The notes under the pieces are model-generated. The model saw only the letters and a program-made list of their open reading frames with translations, had not been told where the DNA came from and did not search any database. The position numbers and the translations under genes are program-made. DNA of 64,000 nucleotides from Fimbriiglobus sp. (lineage in GTDB: Bacteria; Planctomycetota; Planctomycetia; Gemmatales; Gemmataceae), in assembly GCA_022841795.1 (NCBI GenBank), contig JALHQU010000006.1:1-64000 (forward strand), read 5' to 3'. Below, in pieces: positions 23,798 to 34,238 of the stretch. Position 1 is the stretch's first letter, and every line of letters begins with the position of its first letter.

Positions 23798-26773
23798 GTG
23801 AGTACCCGCCCGGCCTTCGCCCTGTTCGCGCTCGTCGTCGTGATCGGCTCGGCCCCCGCCGACTACCCCGGCTGGAAGCACACCGGGTCGGTGTTCGTCC
23901 TCACCACCCCCGACGGGGCGAACCTGCCGGCGTCGGCGGTCGTCGAGGATTTCCCGCTGCTGGTGCGGCTGCACAAGGACTTTTTCGACTTCGGCCAGGC
24001 CCAGCCGAACGGCGACGACCTGCGGTTCGCCACCGCCGACGGCAAACCGCTGGCGTACCAGATTGACGCGTGGGACGCGAAGACCGGCTCCGCGAGCGTG
24101 TGGGTTCGCGTGCCGAAGATCACCGGCAACGCCCGCCAGGAGATCAAACTGCACTGGGGGAAGGCGGACGCGAAGAGTGAGTCGGACGGGACGGCGGTGT
24201 TCGGCAAGTCGAACGGCTTCCTCAGCGTCTGGCACATGAACGGGACGGTGACGGACGAGGTCGGCACGGTCTTGTCGAAGGACACCGGCACGAAGGCCGC
24301 CGCGGGGATGATCGGCCCGGCCCGATTTTTCCCAGGTCAGAAGGGCGTTTCGGGCGGCGACAAGATCAGCGGCTACCCGGTCGGGGCCGCGTCGCACACC
24401 ACGGAGGCGTGGTTCCGGGCCGAGAAGCCGAACGGCAACGTCCTCGCCTGGGGGAACGAGCACGGCCAGGGCAAGGTGGTGATGCACTACCGCAGCCCGC
24501 CGCACGTGAAGATGGAGTGCTACTTCTCCGGCGCGGACGTGACCGGCAAACAGAGCATCCCGCTCGGCGAGTGGGCGCACGTCGTCCACACCTACGAGAA
24601 GGGCGAATCCCGACTGTACGTGAACGGGGTGCTCGACGGCGTGTCGAAGACGCCCAACGCCCCCCTCGCCATCAAGTCCCCGGCCCACCTGTTCATCGGC
24701 GGGTGGTACGACAACTACAACTTCGTCGGCGACATCGACGAGGTGCGGGTGTCGGGCGTCGTCCGCTCGCCCGACTGGGTGCGGTTGCAGTACGAGAACC
24801 AGAAGCCGGCCCAGACGCTGGTCGGCCCGGTGGTGCAACCGGGTGACACCTTCTCGGTGTCCGAGGCGAAGGTGACGGTGGCCGAAGGCAAGAGTGTCAC
24901 GCTCACCGCGAAGGCCGGCGGAGCGCAAAAACTGTACTGGATCGTGAAGCGAGACGGGAAGGAGACCGTGGCCGCGGTGGATCGCTTCGCGTTCACCCTC
25001 GACGCCGGCCGGGTGGTCGGTGACACCGCGGTGTCAGTCCAGTTGAAAGCCGTCTACCCGACCGAGGTGAAGACGAAGGACGTGGCGGTGACGATCACGG
25101 AGGCGATCCCCGAACCGCAGTTCACGCTGGACGTGCCCGCCACCTGGGACGGCCGCAAGCCCATCGAGATCATCCCGCAAGTGGACAACCTGAAGGCGAT
25201 GCAGGCCGCCGGTGCCGGCAAACTGAACTCCACCTGGACTGTGTCCGACATCGCCGTCGTCAAGGAAATCGCCGACGGCAAGCTCGTGCTGAAACGAGCG
25301 CAGAACAGCGGCACGCTGACCGTGCGGGTGGCCGTTGACAACGGCGGCACGCCGAGTGTTTCGACGAAGACCATCATCGTCAAGGAACCGGCGACCGACC
25401 CGTGGGTGGCCCGCACCCCGGACAAGGACGAGAAGCCGGTGGCGGGGCAGTTCTTCCCGCGGGGTGACAAGAACGTCGGCACCCTGCACTACAACGGCAC
25501 GCTGAAGGACGCCGCCGACGGCGTGTTCCTCAAGCTGTACGCCGACGGCAAGCTGATCGACACCGCGACCACCAAACCGGCCGCGGACAAGTCGTACGCC
25601 CTCTCGCACGCGCTCAAGCCGAGTCTCGTCAAGTACAAGGTGGAGTTCGGCACGAAGACCGCGGACGCCGAGACGGTGCTCGACACGGTGGACGACCTGG
25701 TGTGCGGCGACGCCTACCTGATCGACGGGCAGTCGAACGCCGAGGCCACCGACGTGGGCAAGTACGAGCAGAAGGGCACGAACGAGTGGGTCCGCAGCTT
25801 CGGCAGTATGGCCGGCGACCCGACCAACGCCCGGCTGAACAAGTGGGGCCACGCCGTCGTCCGTAGCAAGACCGGCGGGCAGTTTCAGATCGGCTTCTGG
25901 GGGATGGCATTGGCCGAGCGGCTGGTGGAAAGCCAGAAGGTGCCGGTGTGCGTCATCAACGGGGCGGTCGGCGGCAGCCGCATCGACGTTCACCAGCGGA
26001 ACGCCGCCGACCCGACCGACGCGACCACCATCTACGGCCGGCTGCTCTGGCGGGTGCGGCAGGCGAAACTGACGCACGGCGTCCGCGGCATCCTGTGGCA
26101 CCAGGGGGAGAACGACCAGGGGGCCGACGGGCCGACCGGCGGGTACGGGTACGAGACGTACCGCCAGTTCTTCGTGGACATGGCCGCCGGGTGGAAGACC
26201 GACTACCCGAACGTGCAGCAGTACTACGTCTTCCAGATCTGGCCGAAGGCGTGCTCGATGGGGGTGAACGGCTCGGACAACAAGCTCCGCGAGGTGCAAC
26301 GCAACCTGCCCACGCTGTTCTCGAACCTGCACGTCATGTCCACCCTCGGCATCCAGCCGCCGGGCGGGTGTCACTTCCCCGTCGAGGGATACGCCGAGTT
26401 CGCCAAGCTGATCGGCCCGCTTGTGGAACGCGACTTCTACGGTAAGAAGCCCACGGCGTCGATCACCGCCCCGAACCTGAAGCGCGCGCAGGTAGCCGGT
26501 GAGAAGGGCGACGAACTGGTGCTCGAGTTCGACCAGCCGGTGAAGTGGGGCGACAAGCTGGTGAGCGAGTTCTACCCGGACGGCGAGAAGGGGAAGGTGG
26601 CGTCCGGCTCGGCGGCCGGGGCTGTGGTGACGCTCAAGCTGAAAGCGCCGTCGAAGGCGAAGACTCTCACCTACCTGGACAGCGCCACCTGGAGCCAGGA
26701 CCGCCTGCTCCGCGGCGAGAACGGCATCGCCGCCCTCACCTTCTGCGACGTGCCGATCCAGCCGAAGAAGTGA
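23798..26773 (+). CDS. Exported multidomain SASA esterase with DUF2341 and LamG-like domains
   Basis: The 991-residue protein starts at GTG 23798 with a signal peptide (FALFALVVVIGSAPA). Domains: DUF2341-like (about 45-125, FPLLVRLHKDFFDFGQAQ, GDDLRFATADGKPLAYQID), a concanavalin/LamG-like domain (about 150-320, THTTEAWFR-type strands, GDIDEVRVSGVVRSPDWVRL), Ig-like modules, then a sialate O-acetylesterase (SASA) domain with the nucleophile motif DGQSNAE near residue 643 and WHQGEND near 770. Likely function is deacetylation of bound glycans. The much longer frame extending upstream is antisense to the thioredoxin-like gene and was not used. Confidence 0.88.
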   Translation: MSTRPAFALFALVVVIGSAPADYPGWKHTGSVFVLTTPDGANLPASAVVEDFPLLVRLHKDFFDFGQAQPNGDDLRFATADGKPLAYQIDAWDAKTGSASVWVRVPKITGNARQEIKLHWGKADAKSESDGTAVFGKSNGFLSVWHMNGTVTDEVGTVLSKDTGTKAAAGMIGPARFFPGQKGVSGGDKISGYPVGAASHTTEAWFRAEKPNGNVLAWGNEHGQGKVVMHYRSPPHVKMECYFSGADVTGKQSIPLGEWAHVVHTYEKGESRLYVNGVLDGVSKTPNAPLAIKSPAHLFIGGWYDNYNFVGDIDEVRVSGVVRSPDWVRLQYENQKPAQTLVGPVVQPGDTFSVSEAKVTVAEGKSVTLTAKAGGAQKLYWIVKRDGKETVAAVDRFAFTLDAGRVVGDTAVSVQLKAVYPTEVKTKDVAVTITEAIPEPQFTLDVPATWDGRKPIEIIPQVDNLKAMQAAGAGKLNSTWTVSDIAVVKEIADGKLVLKRAQNSGTLTVRVAVDNGGTPSVSTKTIIVKEPATDPWVARTPDKDEKPVAGQFFPRGDKNVGTLHYNGTLKDAADGVFLKLYADGKLIDTATTKPAADKSYALSHALKPSLVKYKVEFGTKTADAETVLDTVDDLVCGDAYLIDGQSNAEATDVGKYEQKGTNEWVRSFGSMAGDPTNARLNKWGHAVVRSKTGGQFQIGFWGMALAERLVESQKVPVCVINGAVGGSRIDVHQRNAADPTDATTIYGRLLWRVRQAKLTHGVRGILWHQGENDQGADGPTGGYGYETYRQFFVDMAAGWKTDYPNVQQYYVFQIWPKACSMGVNGSDNKLREVQRNLPTLFSNLHVMSTLGIQPPGGCHFPVEGYAEFAKLIGPLVERDFYGKKPTASITAPNLKRAQVAGEKGDELVLEFDQPVKWGDKLVSEFYPDGEKGKVASGSAAGAVVTLKLKAPSKAKTLTYLDSATWSQDRLLRGENGIAALTFCDVPIQPKK

Positions 26774-26822
26774 TCGAGATGACTGCAACCTGATCCATCA
26801 GCTCCATATCACGGGTGCCTTC

Positions 26823-29297
26823 ATGATTCGCTCTCGCGTCCTCCGATCCCTTGTGGTGTACGCCGCGGCGCTCGCGGCCGTCGTCCCCGTTTCCGCCGCC
26901 GAGCCGCCTGCCCCGCCCGACCTGACGCAGTCCGTCAAGGTGGATCGCAAGCAGACGTACAACCTCGGCGCGACCGGGCTTCGCGGCTGGATTTTCACGA
27001 AGCCCGCGAACTTCTTCGAGAGCCAGCAGGGTCGCACGACCACCGCGAGCCGGCAAATTCTCGTCACGCACGTCGGGAAGAAATCCCCCGCCGACGGGGT
27101 GGTGAACGTGGACGACGTGATCACCGGCGTGAACGGCAAGCCGTTCGGTGACGACTCGCGGAAGGGCATCGCCGTCGCCATCCAGGATGCCGAGAAGGTG
27201 AACGGCACACTGAAACTCACCGTCTGGCGGGGCGGCAAATCGCAGGAGGTCGAGCTGAAGCTGCGGGTGCTCGGCACCTACGCGGACACCGCTCCGTTCG
27301 ACTGCCCGAAGTCGAAACTCATCTTCGACGAGGCGTGCAAGGCCTTGGCGAAGGAGAAGTTGAACGACGACCTCTGGGGGGCGGTCAACGGGCTGGCCCT
27401 ACTCGCCACCGGCAAGGAGGACTATCTGCCCCGCGTGCAGGAGTTCGCCCGGAAGCTCGGCCCGAAGACCCTGAAGCTCGAACTCCGCGACGGCATGGTG
27501 ATCTGGGAGTGGGGCTACCGGAACCTCTTCCTGTGCGAGTACTACCTGCTGACCGGCGACAAGGAGGTGCTGCCCGCCATCCGCGAGTACACCACCAAGC
27601 TGGCCATGGGCCAGAGCCTGTACGGCACCTTCGGGCACGGCATCTCGATGAAGACGCCCGACGGGAAGCTGCACGGCTCGATCCCGCCATACGGTCCGGT
27701 GAACGCCGCCGGTCTGATCGGCAACCTGGCCATCGTCATGGGCAAGAAGTGCGGGGTCGAACACCCGGAGATCGACCCGGCGATCGAGCGGGCGTCGAAG
27801 TTCTTCGGCTACTACGTGGACAAGGGGGCCATCCCCTACGGCGAGCACATGCCCTGGCCGAACCACGACAACAACGGCAAGAACGCGATGACCGCCGTGA
27901 TGTACGCCGTCCAGGGCGACCGGGTCACGGAGTCGCAGTACTTCGCCAAGATGGTAACCGCGTCCTACCAGAACCGCGAGTACGGGCACACCGGGCAGGG
28001 GTTCAGCTACCTGTGGGGGGCGCTGGGCGCGAACGCCGGCGGGCCGAAGGCCGCGGCGGCCTTCTTCAAGGAAGCGTCGTGGCACTTCGACCTCGTCCGC
28101 CGCAGCGACGGCTCGTTCACCTACGACGGCGACGAGCAGTACGGCGGCGGGCAGACGGACGACAACACCTACTTCGGCAAGAGTGGGTACTACGGTCTCA
28201 GCCCGAACGCCACCTATGTGCTGACGTACTCCCTGCCGCTCAAGAAACTGCTCATCACCGGCCGCGACGCGAACGAGAAGAACTGGCTGAGCAAGGCCGA
28301 CGTGCGCGAAGCCATCACCTCGGGCCGGTTCGACCTGGATCGGAAGACCAAGACGGTCGAGGAGTTGGTCGCGGCCCTCGGCGACTGGTCGCCGGTGGCC
28401 CGCGGGTGGGCGGCGGAGGAACTGGCGAAGCGGCCGGAGAAGAAAGACCTGATCCCGCAACTCATCAAGATGGCCGAAGGGCCTGACGCCCGCAAGCGGC
28501 AGGGGGCGGCCGAGACGCTGGGGTACATCAAGACCGCCGACGCCCTGCCGGTGCTGGTCCGCCTGCTCACGCACGACGACCGTTGGCTGCGGGTGAAAGC
28601 GGCGAACGCCCTGAAGAACATGGGCGACACCGCCAAGCCCGTCATCCCCGACATGCTCAAGGCGGTGGCCAAGACGGCCGAACCACTGACGCCCGTCGTG
28701 TGGGACGACCCGATCCAACTGACCCACGGGGAACTCGCGGCGGCGCTTTTCCAGGGGTTGCTCCGCACGTCCATCAAGGGCGTCGATCCGGACCTGCTCT
28801 ACCCGGCGATCCGGGCCGTGGCGAAGAACGCCGACGGCATGGCCCGCGCCACCCTCACGAACACCATCGCCAACCAGTTGACCCTCGAAGACGTGCAGGC
28901 CCTCGCCCCGGACATCCTCGAAGTGATCGACGTGCCGTCGCCGGCGGACACCATGTTCGCCAACGAGATCCGCATGGCCGGCCTGCGGGCGCTCTCGAAG
29001 TACCACTTCCAGGAAGGCATCCGCGTCGGCCTGAAGTTCGCCCAGACGCAGAGCGCCCACGGGAGCGAGAGCCGAACGGGCGAGATCATGAAGGAACTGC
29101 TCCGCTACGGCACGGCCGCCAAGGAGGTGCTCCCGGACCTGAAGCAGTTGATCGCCCAGTACCGCGAGGAGAAGGACTTCCCCGACTGGGCCAAGAAGAA
29201 GAAGATCGCGTCTGTCGAAGAGGCGATCAAAGCTCTCGAAGCCACGACGACCCAACCCGAGTTGCGGGCCATCCCGTCGGCGAAACCGCAGAAGTAA
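26823..29297 (+). CDS. DUF6288 family exported protein with PDZ and HEAT-like repeats
   Basis: This 824-residue protein has a signal peptide (VVYAAALAAVVPVSAA), the NLGATGLRGWIF opening of DUF6288 proteins, a PDZ-like domain (about 75-140, LVTHVGKKSPADGVVNVDDV), a large alpha-helical toroid-like central domain (about 165-490) and HEAT-like repeats (about 510-640, RKRQGAAETLGYIKTADALP, RWLRVKAANALKNMGDTA). It lies 49 nt after the SASA esterase gene, so a shared transcript is likely. The central domain resembles terpenoid-cyclase/glycosidase-like barrels, but no catalytic residue can be named. Confidence 0.85.
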   Translation: MIRSRVLRSLVVYAAALAAVVPVSAAEPPAPPDLTQSVKVDRKQTYNLGATGLRGWIFTKPANFFESQQGRTTTASRQILVTHVGKKSPADGVVNVDDVITGVNGKPFGDDSRKGIAVAIQDAEKVNGTLKLTVWRGGKSQEVELKLRVLGTYADTAPFDCPKSKLIFDEACKALAKEKLNDDLWGAVNGLALLATGKEDYLPRVQEFARKLGPKTLKLELRDGMVIWEWGYRNLFLCEYYLLTGDKEVLPAIREYTTKLAMGQSLYGTFGHGISMKTPDGKLHGSIPPYGPVNAAGLIGNLAIVMGKKCGVEHPEIDPAIERASKFFGYYVDKGAIPYGEHMPWPNHDNNGKNAMTAVMYAVQGDRVTESQYFAKMVTASYQNREYGHTGQGFSYLWGALGANAGGPKAAAAFFKEASWHFDLVRRSDGSFTYDGDEQYGGGQTDDNTYFGKSGYYGLSPNATYVLTYSLPLKKLLITGRDANEKNWLSKADVREAITSGRFDLDRKTKTVEELVAALGDWSPVARGWAAEELAKRPEKKDLIPQLIKMAEGPDARKRQGAAETLGYIKTADALPVLVRLLTHDDRWLRVKAANALKNMGDTAKPVIPDMLKAVAKTAEPLTPVVWDDPIQLTHGELAAALFQGLLRTSIKGVDPDLLYPAIRAVAKNADGMARATLTNTIANQLTLEDVQALAPDILEVIDVPSPADTMFANEIRMAGLRALSKYHFQEGIRVGLKFAQTQSAHGSESRTGEIMKELLRYGTAAKEVLPDLKQLIAQYREEKDFPDWAKKKKIASVEEAIKALEATTTQPELRAIPSAKPQK

Positions 29298-29349
29298 TCC
29301 AGCCGTACCAGAAATCGGCTGCCGGTCCACCACCGACGAGGGGATGCGA

Positions 29350-31059
<1,710 letters not shown>

Positions 31060-31241
31060 CGACACGGTCCGGAATCCTCTCACTCTCGCGGTGACTGTGC
31101 CACGAACGCACCCGTCATCCGATGCGGACCCAACCCGTCCGCCGCCGAAAGGCGATCCGAAGAAGTGATTGCTAACCCCGTCGTGCAGCGATTTAGGTCG
31201 AGGTCGCTTCGCCGTCCGTTTCCCACCGAGTGGCTCCTCCC

Positions 31242-33776
31242 ATGCGTTCCTTCCCACTCGGCGTGCTCCTGACCCTCGCCGTCCCCGCCGTCGCCGCCGA
31301 GCCGCTGCTGCCGCCGCAGACGTTGCTCGACCGCGAGACCTTCTGGGACAACCGGGACTGGGACTGGTACGCCGCCAACATCCCGTTCTTCGAGTGCCCC
31401 GACGCCGACCTCCAGACGACGTACTACTACCGCTGGGAACTGCTCACCAAGCACCTCACATACGGCTCGCCGAACAGCGGGTACAGCTTCACCGAGTTCA
31501 TCGACCGGCCGTTCTGGTCCGGCGCGTATGGCGCGATATCCTGCCCGGCCGGGCACCAGCTTTACGAAGCCCGTTGGCTCCGCAACCCACAGATCGCCCG
31601 CGACTACGCCCGGTACTGGTTCCGCACCCCCGGTGCCCAGCCGCGGAACTACAGCACTTGGCTGGCCGACGGCGTGTGGGCCGTTCACCGCGTTCACCCG
31701 GACGACCAGTTCGTGATCGGCCTCCTCCCGCACATGAAGAAGAACCACGAGGGGTGGGAGAAGCGGCACTTCGTCAAAGAGGTCGGCCTGTTCTGGCAGA
31801 CCGGGCACGACGACGGCATGGAGTTCAACATCAACAGCCGGCAGACGAAAGACATCCTCCGCGGGGCACCCGGCTACCGCCCGACGATGAACGCGTACAT
31901 GTGGGCCGACTCGCTCGCCATCGCGAAGGTGGCGGAGCTGTCCGGCGACAAGGAGACGGCGAAGACGTTCCGCGAGAAGGCGACCGGGCTAAAGGAGCAA
32001 CTGCAAACCAAGCTGTGGGACGCGAAGCGGGAGTTCTTCTTCCCGATGTACAAGCAGGACGAGGAGGCCGACGGGCACAAGGTCAAAGCCCTCACACTCA
32101 CCTACCAGAGCGGCAAGCACGCCGGCAGCGAGTACGGCCGCGAGCTGATCGGGTATGTGCCGTGGCAGTTCTCCATGCCCGACGCCGGCAAGGGGTACGA
32201 AGCGGCGTGGAAGAAACTGCTGGACAAGGACGGGTTCGACGCCAAGTTCGGGCCGAGCACCGTCGAGCGGAACGACCCCATGTTCCTGCTCAAGAACTCT
32301 TGCTGTTGGTGGAGCGGGCAGTCGTGGCCGTACGCCACCAGCCAGACGCTCAAGGGGATGGCGAACCTGCTCCACGAGTACGACCAGAAGGTGGTCACGC
32401 CGGCCGACTACCTAGAACTGCTGCAGACGTTCGCCAAGACGCACCGAAAGGACGGCAAGCCGTACCTGGCCGAGGCGTGCCACCCGGACACGGGATCGTT
32501 TGAAGGGCACGACGGGTACAACCACAGCGAGCACTACTTCCACTCGTCGTTCAACGACCTGGTGATCACCGGACTGGTGGGCCTCCGCCCGCGGGACGAC
32601 GACACCCTGGAGGTGAAGCCGCTCGCCCCGACCACCTGGGATTACTTCGCCGTGGACAACGTGCCGTACAAGGGGCAACTGGTGAGCGTGCTCTGGGACC
32701 GCGACGGCACCCGGTACAAGAAGGGCAAGGGCCTCCGTCTGTTCGCCGACGGCAAGGAGATCGCGTCATCCGAGAAGCTCGCCCCGCTGACCGCGAAGCT
32801 GCCCGCCGCCAAACAGGTGCCGCAGCCGAAGGAGACGGCGGTGAACTTCGCCGTGAACAACGACGGCACCTACTTCCCGCGGCTCTCCGTGTCGTACTCG
32901 AACCCCGGCACCCCGCCGTCCAAGCTGACCGACGGCAACGCCTGGTACCACCGCGACCCGCCGAACCGCTGGACGTGTGACGGCTCGCCGAACGCGACGG
33001 ACTCGGTTGAGATCGACTTCGGCACCGAGCGGGCGGTCCACACCGTCAAGCTCTTCTTCCTCGACGACGGCAAGGGGGTGATCCCGCCGGCCAAGTTCGA
33101 CCTGGAATCGTGGGATGGTAAGGGGTGGCAGGCGATCCCGAACGCCGCCCGCACGCCGGAACTGCCGACCGGCCGGCGGGCCAATGTCGTCTCATTCCCC
33201 GCGATGAAAACGGCCAAAGTGCGGGCCGTGTTCACCCACGCGAAGGGCGGGAAGACCGGCATGACCGAGTTCGAGGTGTGGGGCGATGCCAAGCTGCCGC
33301 TCGCCGACCCGCCGCACCCGGCGGGGAACATCGCCTACAACCCCGGCGACAAGCCGTTCCCGAAGGCAACCGCCTCCTACGCCGACCGCTTCGGCGGCAA
33401 GCCGATGTCGGCCATCGACGGCAGGACCAACTTCCTGCCCACCCCCACCAACCGCTGGACCAGTTACGAGTCGCCGAACCTGACCGACTGGCTGGAGGTG
33501 GACTTCGGAGAGGAGAAGTCGTTCACGCGGGTGGAGTTGGCCATCTACGACGACCGCGGCGGGGTGCAGCCGCCGACGAAGTACGAGGTGCAGGTGTGGG
33601 ACGGCAAGGCGTGGCAGCCCGTGAAGAATGCCAAGCACTCACCAGAAAAGCCGACCGGCAGTCAGTTCAACGAGGTACGATTCGACAAGACCAACACCGA
33701 CAAGGTGCGGGTGGTGTTCGCCCATGCCGGCAAGGCTCGTAGTGGGGTGAGTGAGATGTTCGTGTGGAAGGAGTGA
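31242..33776 (+). CDS. Exported MGH1-like glycosidase with two discoidin-type domains
   Basis: The 844-residue product has a signal peptide (FPLGVLLTLAVPAVAAEP), an (alpha/alpha)6 glycosidase domain of the MGH1/GH63-like type (about 25-490; WDNRDWDWYAANIPFFECPD, YYYRWELLTKHLTYGSPNSG, DRPFWSGAYGAISCPAGHQL) and two C-terminal F5/8 discoidin-like carbohydrate-binding domains (about 535-690 and 695-844; each ends in a VRVVFAHAGKARSG-type strand). Catalytic acids are probably among the conserved Asp/Glu of DDGMEFNIN and NHSEHYF, an inference. It suits export and binding to complex glycans beside the sulfatases. ATG 31242 is preferred to GTG 31230. Confidence 0.85.
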   Translation: MRSFPLGVLLTLAVPAVAAEPLLPPQTLLDRETFWDNRDWDWYAANIPFFECPDADLQTTYYYRWELLTKHLTYGSPNSGYSFTEFIDRPFWSGAYGAISCPAGHQLYEARWLRNPQIARDYARYWFRTPGAQPRNYSTWLADGVWAVHRVHPDDQFVIGLLPHMKKNHEGWEKRHFVKEVGLFWQTGHDDGMEFNINSRQTKDILRGAPGYRPTMNAYMWADSLAIAKVAELSGDKETAKTFREKATGLKEQLQTKLWDAKREFFFPMYKQDEEADGHKVKALTLTYQSGKHAGSEYGRELIGYVPWQFSMPDAGKGYEAAWKKLLDKDGFDAKFGPSTVERNDPMFLLKNSCCWWSGQSWPYATSQTLKGMANLLHEYDQKVVTPADYLELLQTFAKTHRKDGKPYLAEACHPDTGSFEGHDGYNHSEHYFHSSFNDLVITGLVGLRPRDDDTLEVKPLAPTTWDYFAVDNVPYKGQLVSVLWDRDGTRYKKGKGLRLFADGKEIASSEKLAPLTAKLPAAKQVPQPKETAVNFAVNNDGTYFPRLSVSYSNPGTPPSKLTDGNAWYHRDPPNRWTCDGSPNATDSVEIDFGTERAVHTVKLFFLDDGKGVIPPAKFDLESWDGKGWQAIPNAARTPELPTGRRANVVSFPAMKTAKVRAVFTHAKGGKTGMTEFEVWGDAKLPLADPPHPAGNIAYNPGDKPFPKATASYADRFGGKPMSAIDGRTNFLPTPTNRWTSYESPNLTDWLEVDFGEEKSFTRVELAIYDDRGGVQPPTKYEVQVWDGKAWQPVKNAKHSPEKPTGSQFNEVRFDKTNTDKVRVVFAHAGKARSGVSEMFVWKE

Positions 33777-34238
33777 GTGCGAATCACGAGGAGGCTTTTC
33801 TTCGCCCTCGAGTGGCCACCCGTCGAATCCCTCGGAAGCGATCAATCCGCTAGACCGCCTCTCGACAGGTCAAACCGAGCGTGATATGGTTCCTTCCCCC
33901 GCCTGCACCTCTCCCGGTCGCGCCGTGCCTCCCGCTGTCCCCACCCGACGCCACTTCCTGACGACAGCGACGGCCGCCGCACTCGCCGCCCCCTGCCGAC
34001 GACACCTCACCTGTCAATCACGTGATCCGTCGGGTGGGGCCATTCCAAGTCATTACGACGTGACCGAACTGAAGTGGCAACTCGCAAGGAGGTTATGCGA
34101 AAATTGGAGGCCAATCATCGCCCATCATGGGATTCGTGAACCGACGCGCCAATTCGAAGATCTGAGGGGGCACCTTCTGTTCGGTTGCTGTAAAGTATCG
34201 CACACCAAAATCATCACCACCCCGTCGGAGCCAGAGCG
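33777..34238. other. Intergenic region with a Tat-leader remnant
   Basis: Apart from the leader remnant listed separately, this ~460-nt stretch has no supportable gene. The part from about 34010 to 34230 has mixed composition and no codon bias, and contains the upstream region of the double sulfatase gene. Confidence 0.55.
33886..34010 (+). pseudogene. Truncated Tat-leader remnant
   Basis: From ATG 33886 the frame encodes TRRHFLTTATAAALAAP, a twin-arginine signal peptide of the kind found on DUF1501 or sulfatase proteins, but the sequence soon loses protein character (about 34010) and no domain follows. It is read as the surviving 5' end of a deleted exported protein gene. Confidence 0.5.
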